Part shown: positions 10,565 to 21,585 of the stretch, piece by piece
How positions within the stretch are numbered: the first letter of the stretch is position 1
Layout: every line of letters starts with the position of its first letter
Source of the DNA: Rickettsiaceae bacterium
Lineage (GTDB): Bacteria > Pseudomonadota > Alphaproteobacteria > Rickettsiales > Rickettsiaceae
Assembly (NCBI GenBank): GCA_021741085.1
Contig: JAIOYM010000002.1
Location: forward strand, 1-32,352
Length of the DNA stretch: 32,352 nucleotides
Reading direction: 5' to 3'
Translations under genes and position numbers: made by a program
The notes under the pieces: generated by a model
Told to the model about the DNA's origin: nothing
Seen by the model: the letters and a program-made list of their open reading frames with translations, nothing else
The model's database searches: none

Positions 10565-10812
10565 AAGGATAAAAAAGATAATATTAACAGTGATTATGCT
10601 ATAGAAATATACTATATGCAAGATGTAATTTATTATACGCCTATGATTAGATTCTCCTGGTTTAAGTTTAGCCTATTGTCAGATTATGATTTGTTGTTTA
10701 CATGAGTCGTTAGAAAACGTAGACACTGAGGTCTTTGTTATCACTCTCTTTTCTAAATCAACAGGGCCTTAAGGGGAGATTTTTTATTTAATAACAAAAA
10801 TCCAATATATTC

Positions 10813-11268
10813 TTAATCTTCCTCTTCAATTTCTAAGTCATCTGTATTATGAAGTCTTTCGTAGTTTTCATGTCTTTCTTGGGCTTCAATAGATAAAGTA
10901 GCTATAGGCCTGGCTTTCAAACGGTTTACACCTATTTCATCTCCGCTTTCTTCGCAATAACCATAAGTGCCATCTATTATTCTTTCTAGGGCTGCATCAA
11001 TTTTATTTATAAGTTTGCGATATCTATTTCTAGTTCTAAGTTCAAAACTAGTTTGTTCTTCTGCTGAAGCCCTTGTGCTTATATCTGCCTGATGCAACTC
11101 ATTTTCTTTTAGGTGGATCAAAGTGTCATCTGAATCTCTAAGTAATTGTTGCTTCCAAGTAACTAATTTTTGTCTAAAAAATTCAAGCTGCATAGGGTTC
11201 ATGTATTCCTCTGAATCGGATGGCTCATAATTTGCGGGTAAAATCCCCTTTTTTATAACAATAGACAT
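10813..11268 (-). CDS. dksA: DksA/TraR-family protein, mostly missing the zinc-finger cysteines
   Basis: 151 aa; GTYGYCEESGDEIGVNRLKARPIATLSIEAQERHE aligns with the DksA C-terminal domain. Confidence 0.88.
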   Translation of the reverse strand: MSIVIKKGILPANYEPSDSEEYMNPMQLEFFRQKLVTWKQQLLRDSDDTLIHLKENELHQADISTRASAEEQTSFELRTRNRYRKLINKIDAALERIIDGTYGYCEESGDEIGVNRLKARPIATLSIEAQERHENYERLHNTDDLEIEEED

Positions 11269-11507
11269 AAATTTACAAATAAATATTTTTTATTAGATTC
11301 TTGATATTATAGTAGCTTAACGATAAAATTGCAAGAAAGATTATTGTGAATTTTCATGAGAATCTTTATCCCAAACATATCTAAATATGGGTTTGAGTAA
11401 ATTAAAACAAAGCTAAGAATTGATATATTTGTAATAAGTCATATAATGATTAGGTTGCCTTATATTAACTGAATTTTTAGGTCTTAAATGATAAGAATTT
11501 TTAATTT

Positions 11508-12449
11508 TCAATTTTCAGAATTCTTATCCAACAACTTCATTAATTCATTCCATTCTCTTTTGGTCATGGAGCTATTTTCAAATTTAACTTCTTCTCCATT
11601 TAGCATCTTTTTTATAATATTAAACGACGAACGCGAAAGATTTACAGCTTCCAAAGAATATTCTTCAAAAGCATCAAAAGTGTAGGGAACCCATTTTTTT
11701 ATTATATCTAAAATGACTTGAGCATAAACTCTAATTTCATATTGTGCATGACTATCAGCTCGCAACCGCACAAAATGTAGTAAATTATGTAAATTAATTT
11801 TCCAATACCATTCTGTATAATAATTAAGAGTTAGATTCATCCGCGCCAGTTCTCGGGCTATACCATAACCATTTTCGTTAATAACATTACCTTCATCGTT
11901 TTCATTCATTAATTCAATGTAATGTTCATAACACTGCAATGCATCATTTCTTAAAATTCCAAGCACTTTATTAGAATAATCATCAGGCAAAATATTATCA
12001 GCTCTTCCCTGTTTGTTGATACTCGATTGCGCAGATAATTGTTGCTTTTCAGGTATATAAAATTCACTACCCAAAATAGAATATCTAGCCGAATATTCAT
12101 TTACGCTAGCTGTTCTATGTCTAATCCACTGACGTGCTACAAAAATTGGCAATTTTACATGGAATTTAATGTCACACATTTCAAATGGGGTGGTATGTTT
12201 ATGACGCATAAGGTAGTTTATCAAACCCTTGTCTTGATTGGTTTGTTTTGTGCCTTTACCGTATGAAACCCTAGCAGCCTGTACTATAGAAGAGTCTGTG
12301 CCCATATAATCAATAACACGAATAAAACCGTGATCCAAAATTTTTATAGGCTCATATAGAATTTTTTCTAACTCACTAGAAACAATTCTACGCGTTGGCA
12401 TTTCTTCTTCTATAGAGTTATCATTATCTTTTTGTTCCATATATTTCAC
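11508..12449 (-). CDS. thyX: FAD-dependent thymidylate synthase
   Basis: ThyX signature [15 protein letters not shown], with [22 protein letters not shown]. Confidence 0.95.
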   Translation of the reverse strand: MKYMEQKDNDNSIEEEMPTRRIVSSELEKILYEPIKILDHGFIRVIDYMGTDSSIVQAARVSYGKGTKQTNQDKGLINYLMRHKHTTPFEMCDIKFHVKLPIFVARQWIRHRTASVNEYSARYSILGSEFYIPEKQQLSAQSSINKQGRADNILPDDYSNKVLGILRNDALQCYEHYIELMNENDEGNVINENGYGIARELARMNLTLNYYTEWYWKINLHNLLHFVRLRADSHAQYEIRVYAQVILDIIKKWVPYTFDAFEEYSLEAVNLSRSSFNIIKKMLNGEEVKFENSSMTKREWNELMKLLDKNSEN

Positions 12450-12756
12450 CCCACTCGGTAATTTTTATTCTATTGCATGATTAAGATAATTAAGAATAGC
12501 TTAGATTGTTTTTTTACTAAGTTAATTTAATAACTACAAAATCCTTATGTTAAAATTAATATAATTCAAAACCATATACTTATCTTTTGCAACTATTTCT
12601 ATTAAATAGTATTAAACTTAATAGTCTACTACACCCTACTCTCAACGAATTGTTTATTTAAATAGCGCCAACTTATATATTACACCAAATTTCATATAAA
12701 AATAGCAGCTATTCAAAATATAACAAAACATAAATTTAAATTTATTTATGTCTTTA

Positions 12757-15171
12757 CTACATACTCTGTGAAAAACTAAAATGCCAGGATTGAGTTTTAT
12801 CATAGTCCTTATAAATTAAAGGTACCGAAAAGAAAAGAGAGCCATATTTAGAGCTAATACCAACACTAGCACTTAATCTTATATCAACTTTATCCCCAAT
12901 AACTTTTTCCCCATTAAGATATTCTTGTATAAGTTCTTCTTGATAGCCCCAAATCGTTCCAGCTTCAACAGTAAAATGACCTTTGAAACCAAATTCCTTG
13001 ATAAAATCTACTTGCATTATTTTCTCAAGAGGTAGACTTAGATCGGTTTTAAATTTTATAAAATTTAACCCACCGATACCAAAATTTTTATTATCATCCT
13101 TTTTATCTTTGGCGTCTTGTTTGGCATCTTTTGCTTTCCTTGGACCAATACCACCCTCCTCAAAACCAAAGAAAGTATTTTCACCTAATGTAAAGTAATC
13201 TCGAGGTGACAATACTTCTCCTCCCCAAGGTCTTACAAAAGTAGCACCAGCAGATATTTTTAAAGCTAACAGATCTTCAATGAAAGATTTGTAATAAGAA
13301 GCATTAGTAGTTAATTTAATATACTTGTTACCAAACCCCAAACCTGTTAAATCAAGTGCAATCGAAGTCTTATAACCTTTTGGAGAAATTGATATTGGAT
13401 CTAAACCACTCCAATTTAAACCATAAACTATCGATGAATAATAAGCATCTTTTAAATTTTTGTTAGTTGTTGTCTTTTTCTCATAAAAATTATTGGAAAA
13501 TCCATATTCTAGGTCCCATCCAAAGTTGGATGTAAAATTACCAGCAAGGTCTAAAGTAATTTTATGAGATATAGCATTAATACCATTTATCAAATTTTGA
13601 TAAAGAGTGTTTTCTGCCGTAAAGTTTGAAGCAGAGTGGGATCTTCTATACTTAACTCCAGCAACAAGGTTTTTATCCAGAAAAAACGGATCAATATAAC
13701 CTATAGATGTTTCAAAAATTTTATCTGTGTTTACAGATCCTGCAACATATGCGGTCTTACCTAAACCAAATAAATTGATTTCTTTATAATTTGCATTAGC
13801 AGAAACAGCTTTTCCAGAAGCGCTAAGCCCTGCATTCAAACCTGTTGTAGATTGCTCTTGTAGCTTGATGTCTAAATCAATATTTTTGCTATTAATTGCC
13901 TTGGTAGAGTTATTTATACCAATATTATTAGCAAAGTAATTTGTTACAGCAAGGTTTCTGTATATAGTTCCAACTAAACTCTCTTTGAATACTTCTCCTT
14001 CTTGAACTTTTATAATCTTTCTAATTATACTATCGTGGGTTTTATTGTTACCACTTATATTTATATTCCCTATGAAATAATTTTCAGCATTTTCAATTTG
14101 TAAAACAACATTTACAATTTTGTTTTTGTTATCCTTTTTCGTAATGGTTCTTATTGAAATTTCGCTAAAACCTTTATCAACCAATTGCGAGGTGATTTTA
14201 TTAGCAATAGTATCCAACTTTGTTGCATTGTAAATTTCGTCACTTTTAGCATGCTTAAGATAATTGTAAAAAGGTTGCAAGTTGATGGCGTCAATATCGC
14301 TTTTAATCTCCACTGTTCCCAGCTTATATTTGTCACCTTCTTCTACGCTGTAGAAAATATTGAAATACTGCTGATCTTTACTCAACTCTGCCTCGATGGC
14401 AACAACTTTAAAACCGGCAAAACCTCTTTCATTATAATATCTTTCTAATAACTCTTTATCTACATCTAAAAAATTAGGATCATAAACATTATGTGTATCA
14501 AAAAACCTATACCACTTGGTCTCTTTAGTTAAAAGAGCAGATTTTAACATTTTTTCATTAAACTCGCTATTTCCAGAAAAATGAATATTTTTTACTGTAG
14601 TTTTAGGTCCTTCGGATATTTTAAAAACCAACTTGACAGTATTATTACGGGACGGCTTAATCAAATATGTAATATTTATATTGTAATAACCGATACTATT
14701 ATAAACTTCTTTTATGTTTTGTATATCATCATAAATCTTAGCCTCATTAATAGCTCTACCTTTAGAGGTTGTATTAATCTGATCTATATTTTGACCTTTA
14801 CTTGTTGAAATTATTTTCAATAAATCTTTATTTATTATTGCCTTGTTACCAATAAATTCTATTTTTCCTATTAATGAGCTCTCTTTTACAGATATAAACA
14901 AAACACCATTAGTTAAAGTAATGGATACTTTTTTGAAAAGTGATTTTGCATAAAGTTTTTTAATAAGTTGCGGTATATCTTCGTCTTGCAAATCATCACC
15001 GACTTTTAAACCTAAAGATTTTAATATTAGGTTGTTTTCAACACGTTGATTACCCTCAATTTTTATACTAACTATTTTGTCAGCAAAAATTTCATTAACC
15101 TGTGCAGAAAAAAAAGCTAGTAGGCTAATTGATAAAGTAGCAAGAAATCTATATCTTATCTTTCGTATCAT
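12757..15171 (-). CDS. bamA: Outer membrane protein assembly factor BamA
   Basis: 804 aa; signal peptide, POTRA-like repeats (VSIKIEGNQRVENNLILKSLGLKVGD), C-terminal beta-barrel ending ...WHFSFSQSM. Confidence 0.92.
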   Translation of the reverse strand: MIRKIRYRFLATLSISLLAFFSAQVNEIFADKIVSIKIEGNQRVENNLILKSLGLKVGDDLQDEDIPQLIKKLYAKSLFKKVSITLTNGVLFISVKESSLIGKIEFIGNKAIINKDLLKIISTSKGQNIDQINTTSKGRAINEAKIYDDIQNIKEVYNSIGYYNINITYLIKPSRNNTVKLVFKISEGPKTTVKNIHFSGNSEFNEKMLKSALLTKETKWYRFFDTHNVYDPNFLDVDKELLERYYNERGFAGFKVVAIEAELSKDQQYFNIFYSVEEGDKYKLGTVEIKSDIDAINLQPFYNYLKHAKSDEIYNATKLDTIANKITSQLVDKGFSEISIRTITKKDNKNKIVNVVLQIENAENYFIGNINISGNNKTHDSIIRKIIKVQEGEVFKESLVGTIYRNLAVTNYFANNIGINNSTKAINSKNIDLDIKLQEQSTTGLNAGLSASGKAVSANANYKEINLFGLGKTAYVAGSVNTDKIFETSIGYIDPFFLDKNLVAGVKYRRSHSASNFTAENTLYQNLINGINAISHKITLDLAGNFTSNFGWDLEYGFSNNFYEKKTTTNKNLKDAYYSSIVYGLNWSGLDPISISPKGYKTSIALDLTGLGFGNKYIKLTTNASYYKSFIEDLLALKISAGATFVRPWGGEVLSPRDYFTLGENTFFGFEEGGIGPRKAKDAKQDAKDKKDDNKNFGIGGLNFIKFKTDLSLPLEKIMQVDFIKEFGFKGHFTVEAGTIWGYQEELIQEYLNGEKVIGDKVDIRLSASVGISSKYGSLFFSVPLIYKDYDKTQSWHFSFSQSM

Positions 15172-15316
15172 AATATCTATTTAAATATATAACCTAAATT
15201 TATGTTGCAATCGTATCACAACGGCAAGTAAAAACCAACATTTTTGATAAAAATAAATTAGCCATGTTCAAGTTGAAAAGTTTTGATAAAAGAACATTGA
15301 TATTAAGATCTTATTT

Positions 15317-17317
15317 TTACTCAAATTCGATTAAACTTTGCCCACTATCTACGCAGTCCCCTTCCTTAACGTTAACACAAGCCACAACGCTATCAAATTC
15401 AGCTAAAATGATATTTTCCATTTTCATTGCCAAAAGTGTAATCAATTCGTTTCCCTTTGTTATAACGTCACCTGCTTTAACTTTAACAGATATAACTTGT
15501 CCAGAAAGAGGTGCAACAAGATTATCATTGTTAATTCCAGCTAATGGTTTACGTGCCACTATAGCCTCTAATTCCGACATTCTTGGAGAACGTACAAAAG
15601 TTTTAATACTAATGCCGCTATAAGTCAGTTTATAACCACTTGTAATATATTCTAGTTTAATATTTACTATTTTTCCATTCACAACTGCTGTAAAAATTTT
15701 ATCCCCAACATTCCAATTAGAAGTTACCAAAATGCGACTAATTCCCTGCCTTATTCTGTAACCATTTTCTATCGGCCTTATTATTACGGGAAAAAACTTA
15801 TCTTCAATATTAACAACCCAACGAGTACCAACTTCCATAGTATTTTTTTGTGAGCCATCATCTATTGTAGATTCTCTTATGTGTTCTTTTAGAAATATGT
15901 GAACTGCCGCAGCCAAAAAAATCAATGTAGTATCAGATGTAAGCTCTGTTCCAACAAAACCTTGTGCATACTCTTCTTGTATAAAATTTGTCGATATATT
16001 ACCTTCTATGAATTTATTATGATGCATTAAGGCTTCCAAAAAACTTATATTATGGGAAACACCAGAAATAATATAACGACTTAGAGCGCTTTGCATTTGA
16101 GTAATAGCTTCTGTACGATTTGGTCCCCATGTAATAATTTTGGAAATCATGGAATCATAAAACATACTAATTTCAGAACCAGCATTAACGCCACTATCTA
16201 TTCTCAAGTTATCACTTTTTATAGGCTCTATATATTCACGAATTCTACCGCTTGATGGTAAAAATCCACGTGTCGGATCTTCAGAATAAACTCTACATTC
16301 AATAGACCAACCATTCAATTTCACATCTTCTTGTTTTATATCCAATTTATTTCCAGCAGCCATTTTAACCATTTCTTTTACGATATCTATACCCGTAATA
16401 TACTCTGTAACAGTATGTTCTACCTGCAACCTAGTATTCATTTCAAGAAAATAAAAGTTTTTGTCTTGATCGAAAATAAATTCAACCGTTCCAGCGGAAT
16501 AATAACCTACTTTTTTTACTAATGCCTTTACTTGCTCATACATTTTGTTGCGCAAATCATCGTCTATAATTACGCTAGGAGCCTCTTCTATAATTTTTTG
16601 ATGGTACCTTTGTAAGGAACACTCTCTTTCCCCTAAGCACACTACATTACCATATTTATCAGCTAAAACTTGTATTTCTATATGTCGAGGGCTTTCTATT
16701 AATTTTTCTATGAACACTCTACCGTCGCTAAAACTATTAGTAGCCTCCATTTTAGCCGAAAAGAAAGCTTCCTTCATTTGCTCATCTTCGTAAACAGTTC
16801 TCATACCCCTTCCACCACCACCAGCAGCAGCTTTCACTATAACGGGAAAACCTATTGATCTAGCTATTTCCAAAGCTTCAGTTTCCGAATTAATTACACC
16901 TATATATCCAGGAACAGTGTTAACACCAGAATCTATCGCAATCTTTTTTGCTTCTATTTTATCGCCCATAACTTTTATAGCGTAAGAGCTGGGTCCTATC
17001 AATTTAACACGTTCTTTTTCTAAAGCTAATGCAAACTCTGCATTCTCAGACAAAAATCCATATCCTGGATGCACAGCTTGAGCGCCGCTAGTTCTAATGG
17101 TTTTTATAATGTTAGGTATATTAAGATAACTTGATATGGCGGGAGAGTTGCCAACATAATAAGCTTCATCTGCATATTTTACATGCAAAGAATCAGTATC
17201 AGCTTCAGAATATATAGCAACTGTTTTTATTCCCATTGCTTTTAGCGTGCGCATTATTCGTAAAGCTATTTCTCCACGATTAGCAACTAATACTTTATCG
17301 AAACTATAATTAGTCAT
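15317..17317 (-). CDS. pccA: Biotin-dependent carboxylase alpha subunit (propionyl-CoA carboxylase alpha type)
   Basis: VLVANRGEIALRIMRTLKAMGI, HPGYGFLSENAEFA, AAGGGGRGMR, EMNTRLQVEHTVTE, biotinylation motif LLAMKMEN. The ORF track begins at 17356; the conserved start is more likely MTNYSFDKVLVANRGE at 17317. Confidence 0.9.
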   Translation of the reverse strand: MTNYSFDKVLVANRGEIALRIMRTLKAMGIKTVAIYSEADTDSLHVKYADEAYYVGNSPAISSYLNIPNIIKTIRTSGAQAVHPGYGFLSENAEFALALEKERVKLIGPSSYAIKVMGDKIEAKKIAIDSGVNTVPGYIGVINSETEALEIARSIGFPVIVKAAAGGGGRGMRTVYEDEQMKEAFFSAKMEATNSFSDGRVFIEKLIESPRHIEIQVLADKYGNVVCLGERECSLQRYHQKIIEEAPSVIIDDDLRNKMYEQVKALVKKVGYYSAGTVEFIFDQDKNFYFLEMNTRLQVEHTVTEYITGIDIVKEMVKMAAGNKLDIKQEDVKLNGWSIECRVYSEDPTRGFLPSSGRIREYIEPIKSDNLRIDSGVNAGSEISMFYDSMISKIITWGPNRTEAITQMQSALSRYIISGVSHNISFLEALMHHNKFIEGNISTNFIQEEYAQGFVGTELTSDTTLIFLAAAVHIFLKEHIRESTIDDGSQKNTMEVGTRWVVNIEDKFFPVIIRPIENGYRIRQGISRILVTSNWNVGDKIFTAVVNGKIVNIKLEYITSGYKLTYSGISIKTFVRSPRMSELEAIVARKPLAGINNDNLVAPLSGQVISVKVKAGDVITKGNELITLLAMKMENIILAEFDSVVACVNVKEGDCVDSGQSLIEFE

Positions 17318-17442
17318 ATTTAATTTTTTGATTAACTTGCAAACAAAAAAATGCACAAAACCAAAGAACTACTTTAAAAAAGTTAGAATTCAATAGCATT
17401 TTAAGCAAAGTCAAAGCACACATTCAAATGATTTCTGTGGGC

Positions 17443-17519
17443 TGGTGGGCGATAGAGGACTCGAACCTCCGGCCTCTACGTTGTCAACGTAGCGCTCTAA
17501 CCAACTGAGCTAATCGCCC
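17443..17519 (-). tRNA. tRNA-Val(GAC)
   Basis: Minus strand GGGCGATTAGCTCAGTTGGTTAGAGCGCTACGTTGACAACGTAGAGGCCGGAGGTTCGAGTCCTCTATCGCCCACCA; loop TTGACAA, encoded CCA. Confidence 0.97.
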
Positions 17520-17558
17520 ATAAACATATATTAATTTTATTCAACGCAACTTCATTAG

Positions 17559-17580
17559 AATCTTCAGAGCTCTGAAGATT
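17559..17580. promoter_or_regulatory. Perfect 22-bp palindrome in a divergent intergenic region
   Basis: AATCTTCAGAGCTCTGAAGATT equals its own reverse complement; lies between tRNA-Val (-) and the nagZ-like gene (+). Confidence 0.45.
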
Positions 17581-17713
17581 TTCTTGTTGCCATATATTTA
17601 CATTTTATTGTTAATACAAAGCTTTAAAATCGAACAATTAGATTCTACCATTTATTAGTTTAATGTAAAGAATAAATGTTGCTTCAAATAGTATTTTAAA
17701 ATAGACTGGTACT

Positions 17714-18775
17714 GTGAAATTTCATTTATTGTTTATTATGCCTAGTAGTATCAAAATACTAACAATATTTTTAATAAGCTTTTTTAATGCATTTATGTCT
17801 AATGGACAAACAATGTCATGTAAAAAAAATATTGAGCTGGGCGATCATTTAATACTGGGCTTTTATGGAGTTTCTAAAGTAGATTCAGAAGTTAAACAAG
17901 CTAAAGAATTATTGAAGCTAGGCAAAATAAGAGGTGTTATATTATTCAAAGACAATATAATAAGCCCCCGTCAACTAAAATCTTTAATTAGTTTTTTGAA
18001 AACTGGCACCAGAAAAGATATAATAATTGCTGTAGATCAAGAGGGTGGCAAAGTAAGCCGTATAAACCAATCTAATGGTTTTGAATTCACCCTGAAAGCA
18101 GCTGATCAATATAAAGATACCCAAGAAGTTTACTCTGAGTTTTATAAAATTGGCAAAATTTTGTCTGATGTAGGTGTAACTTTGAATTTGGCCCCTGTTT
18201 TGGATGTAAATGTGAATTTAGAATCACCAGCTATAGGTAAAATAGGACGCAGCTTTTCTAGTAACCCTCAAATAGTAGCTACTTATGGAGCAACTGCGAT
18301 TAAAGGATTAAAAGATAATAAAGTTGATTCTTGTGGCAAACATTTTCCTGGTCACGGTAGCGCCACTAACGATAGTCATCTAGGTTGGACCGATATATCC
18401 GATACTTGGAACAGAGAAGTTGAGTTATTTCCTTTTATTGCTTTGCAAAAACAATTACCATACATAATGGTTGCTCATGTATATAATAAAAATCTAGATG
18501 CCGCATTACCAGCTAGTCTTTCTCCAAAAGTATATAATATGCTACCTAATTACACCGGTAAATTCATTACTGACTGTTATTTCATGAAAGCAATAGCAGA
18601 AAAATATCAAGAACATGAATTTGCTTATAAAGCAATAATTGCCGGAGCAGATCTGGTGATTTTCGGACGTAGCATAAATGCTATCTTAGAGCTAAACAAA
18701 CCTTTATTACCCCTAAAAATTTTTGTTGGGAATTTACATGACGATTTTAACAATCTCAATTGTCTATCAAATTAA
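17714..18775 (+). CDS. nagZ: Glycoside hydrolase family 3, NagZ-like beta-N-acetylhexosaminidase with N-terminal hydrophobic leader
   Basis: IIAVDQEGGKVSRI, KHFPGHGSATNDSHLG, YIMVAHVYNKNLDAALPASLS, FITDCYFMKAI; N-terminal SSIKILTIFLISFFNAFMSNGQT. Confidence 0.85.
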   Translation: MKFHLLFIMPSSIKILTIFLISFFNAFMSNGQTMSCKKNIELGDHLILGFYGVSKVDSEVKQAKELLKLGKIRGVILFKDNIISPRQLKSLISFLKTGTRKDIIIAVDQEGGKVSRINQSNGFEFTLKAADQYKDTQEVYSEFYKIGKILSDVGVTLNLAPVLDVNVNLESPAIGKIGRSFSSNPQIVATYGATAIKGLKDNKVDSCGKHFPGHGSATNDSHLGWTDISDTWNREVELFPFIALQKQLPYIMVAHVYNKNLDAALPASLSPKVYNMLPNYTGKFITDCYFMKAIAEKYQEHEFAYKAIIAGADLVIFGRSINAILELNKPLLPLKIFVGNLHDDFNNLNCLSN

Positions 18776-18906
18776 GTAACAGCTTTTCCGCAATAAAATA
18801 TTCCTATACTTCTTTAGAAAATAAATATTTAAGCGCTTTAATATTTAGAAAACTAAAATCTTGTATATAAACCCCTTTAATTCAATTTCAAGAATATATA
18901 ATAGCG

Positions 18907-18931
18907 CTTTTTCTATTTGTAATAGAAAAAG
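18907..18931 (+). terminator. Hairpin downstream of the nagZ-like gene, possible terminator
   Basis: CTTTTTCTATT-TGT-AATAGAAAAAG: perfect 11-bp stem, 3-nt loop, 131 nt after the stop. No clear following T tract. Confidence 0.35.
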
Positions 18932-19113
18932 ATTGTCAATAATGCTATTTTTAAATAATAAGGATATACAATTAAAAGTAATATATACGCCAATAGATAA
19001 TTATGTATTTTATATCTTATCTATTCGAATAGCTTAATATTGTTGCTTTTTATTAAATATTAAACTACATTAGCTTAGTTACTTTTAGTTGAAAAAAATT
19101 GATTAATAATCAT

Positions 19114-21585
19114 ATGGTAGATTTTTTAAGCAGTAAAGCAAAAACCCAAGACACTGAAAATTTTGAAAATTTTATACCAATAGCTTGCCACTATAACAAA
19201 GATACTTTGTTAACTAAAAGTGGTGAACTCATCCAAACCTTAAGAATAGATGGCCTAGGAGCAAAAAACCCGCCGCCAGATATGCGTGATTTTAGAAAAT
19301 TTATCCGGGAAATACTTTTGCATAACCTAGACTCAGCGGATTTGGCTTGTTGGGTACACAATATAAGATCCAAAACAAATATCGACATTGATGGCGAATA
19401 TCCATACGAATTTTCAAAAAATCTACACCAAATATGGTGTAAAAAAAACTACTTAGAGGAAAAATACGTCAATACAATTTATTTATCCTTTGTTCACAAA
19501 AAAATGATTTTTGGTTACAAGTCCTTAAACGAAATAGTTGATAGTTTGTATTTCAAAATAGTAGAGAAAAACCATAATGAATATTTAGAAAAAGCTCACA
19601 CACATCTAAATAACACAGTAAATACTATAATCGAGGCTCTGAATTCAAAGGTTAGTGCAAAAAAATTGAGCTTAATATCAAAAGGTGAGAAGTTATATTC
19701 TGAAAATGTTAGTTTTTATCGCAGAATTGTTGAGCAAGAAGATAGTCTAGTAGATATTTCTAGAAGGGATGCCATATATGAATTTTCACATAATAAACTG
19801 AAACTCTCTGAAAGATATTTAAATATAGTAAATGTCACAAACAAAAAGTCTTCAACAGAAGAATCAGGTAATAAGTTTGTTTCGATGCTTGCAATCAAAG
19901 ATTATTACGAGGTATCAGAAAAACTTTTATATCAATTTTTATCATTACCTACAGAAATGTGTGTTACCGAGGTTTTTTTTCCAATTTCCCCCGGCGATAA
20001 AATTACCCAGGATAAAAAATATCAAGAATATGTAGCTAATATAAGCAAGGATGATGATTTTACTAAAATCATAGAGAATATACTTCCAAAAAATACTAAC
20101 TCTAATAGAGTGAGTAATTTTTATTCAAGACAAATAACTATAGCCTTATATGGTCATGATATCGAGTCACTTGAAAATAATGTTAAGCTGGCCTCTGAAA
20201 AATTAAGCAAAATAGGCTTATTACACACCCTTGAGGATATTTTGTTGGAGCACAGTTTTTTAGCTCAGCTACCTGGTAATTTCCATTATTTAAGACGAAT
20301 AAGTTGTGTTGATTGCAGAGAATTGGCAGCATTTTCAATTTTACATCAGGCAAATTATGGTAGCAAATTCAATGAATTTAGCAAAGCTATAACTATATTT
20401 AGGGATTTACGAGGATTACCTTATTATTTTAATTTTTACAACAAGCAAGGAAAAGCTAATTTTTGTATAGTAGGAACTCAAAAAAGTGGAAAAACTTTTT
20501 TAACTAATTTCTTAATAAGTGAAGCAAGTAAGTATGAGCATAAAATCTTGTATCTTACTTTAGATGAAAAACCTAAGCTTGTCCTGGAATCTATGAATGG
20601 AGTGTGGCAAGAAAGTCCCTTAATAAATCCTTTTTTAGGTAAAGATGCTGAAAAAGATTTAGCAAAGTTGAAAAAACTATGTTTAATATTAGGTAGTGCT
20701 TATACAAAATCTTTATCTGAAACGCAAATAGAGCAATTAAAAGAGTTAATTGAAATAGTAAGGCTTATGAAGCCCCAGGAAAGATCGAAAGAGAATATTT
20801 TAGCTCAAATGCAGGATAATGATTTAAAAAAATCACTGACAGAGCTTATAACTAATGAAGACTACGCTAATTTGTTTTCAAGTCAAGATGCAACTGCCAA
20901 TATGTTCGAAAATAATGTTGTAGCAATTAATTTAAATAGTTTGACTTACGACTATTACTATAAAAAATATGATGATACTGCTGTTATGCCAAAAGAAAGG
21001 GAGCGTTTCAGCTCTAATTTAGATTTAAATGATAATATAAAAGCCATCGTAGTCTCCAGCTTATTAGAAGAGTTTTTTTCTTATAATCATGCAGGGATAA
21101 AAATATTAGTAATAGACGAAGTTATAAAAATTCTCGATCATACAATTTTTGATGAGTTTTCTGAGATAATAAAAAACTTTATTGATGAAGGTAATATAGT
21201 AATCTCTACCTGCACTACGGAGTTATTAGGAAAAGAAAATGTCTGCAAAGCTGCTCAATCTATAATTACCGATGTTACTATTACTAAAGCTATTATGGCT
21301 GGAGAAAAGTTGCCATCTAATTACTCTGAAATTCTGAACATATCTTTAAGCGAGCTTGATTTGATAAACCATATTCCGGTAGAAACCAGATCATTTATGC
21401 TAAAACAAAATGATGAATATGTTCTCCTAGAATTAAGCTTGGGTGGAATGCCGGTTATAGCGAATATTTTATCAGCAGATAAAGAATTATTAAAAGCTTA
21501 CACCAAAATTAAGACCGAAACAGCTGGTAACACTCAAGATGCTATTAATTTAATCTACGAACGACTAAAAAATGTATACCAATAA
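19114..21585 (+). CDS. VirB4/TraC-family type IV secretion ATPase
   Basis: ~823 aa from ATG 19114 (ORF track uses upstream TTG 19099); Walker A VGTQKSGKTFLTN, Walker B IKILVIDEVIKIL, VirB4-like N-terminal domain. Confidence 0.82.
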   Translation: MVDFLSSKAKTQDTENFENFIPIACHYNKDTLLTKSGELIQTLRIDGLGAKNPPPDMRDFRKFIREILLHNLDSADLACWVHNIRSKTNIDIDGEYPYEFSKNLHQIWCKKNYLEEKYVNTIYLSFVHKKMIFGYKSLNEIVDSLYFKIVEKNHNEYLEKAHTHLNNTVNTIIEALNSKVSAKKLSLISKGEKLYSENVSFYRRIVEQEDSLVDISRRDAIYEFSHNKLKLSERYLNIVNVTNKKSSTEESGNKFVSMLAIKDYYEVSEKLLYQFLSLPTEMCVTEVFFPISPGDKITQDKKYQEYVANISKDDDFTKIIENILPKNTNSNRVSNFYSRQITIALYGHDIESLENNVKLASEKLSKIGLLHTLEDILLEHSFLAQLPGNFHYLRRISCVDCRELAAFSILHQANYGSKFNEFSKAITIFRDLRGLPYYFNFYNKQGKANFCIVGTQKSGKTFLTNFLISEASKYEHKILYLTLDEKPKLVLESMNGVWQESPLINPFLGKDAEKDLAKLKKLCLILGSAYTKSLSETQIEQLKELIEIVRLMKPQERSKENILAQMQDNDLKKSLTELITNEDYANLFSSQDATANMFENNVVAINLNSLTYDYYYKKYDDTAVMPKERERFSSNLDLNDNIKAIVVSSLLEEFFSYNHAGIKILVIDEVIKILDHTIFDEFSEIIKNFIDEGNIVISTCTTELLGKENVCKAAQSIITDVTITKAIMAGEKLPSNYSEILNISLSELDLINHIPVETRSFMLKQNDEYVLLELSLGGMPVIANILSADKELLKAYTKIKTETAGNTQDAINLIYERLKNVYQ

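Noticed and set aside
12983-14808. Plus-strand and minor minus-strand ORFs within bamA
   Set aside because: Antisense or alternate-frame shadows of a clear bamA gene; no SD or domain features.
15264-15623. 119-aa plus-strand ORF
   Set aside because: Mostly antisense to the 3' end of the pccA-like gene; shadow ORF.
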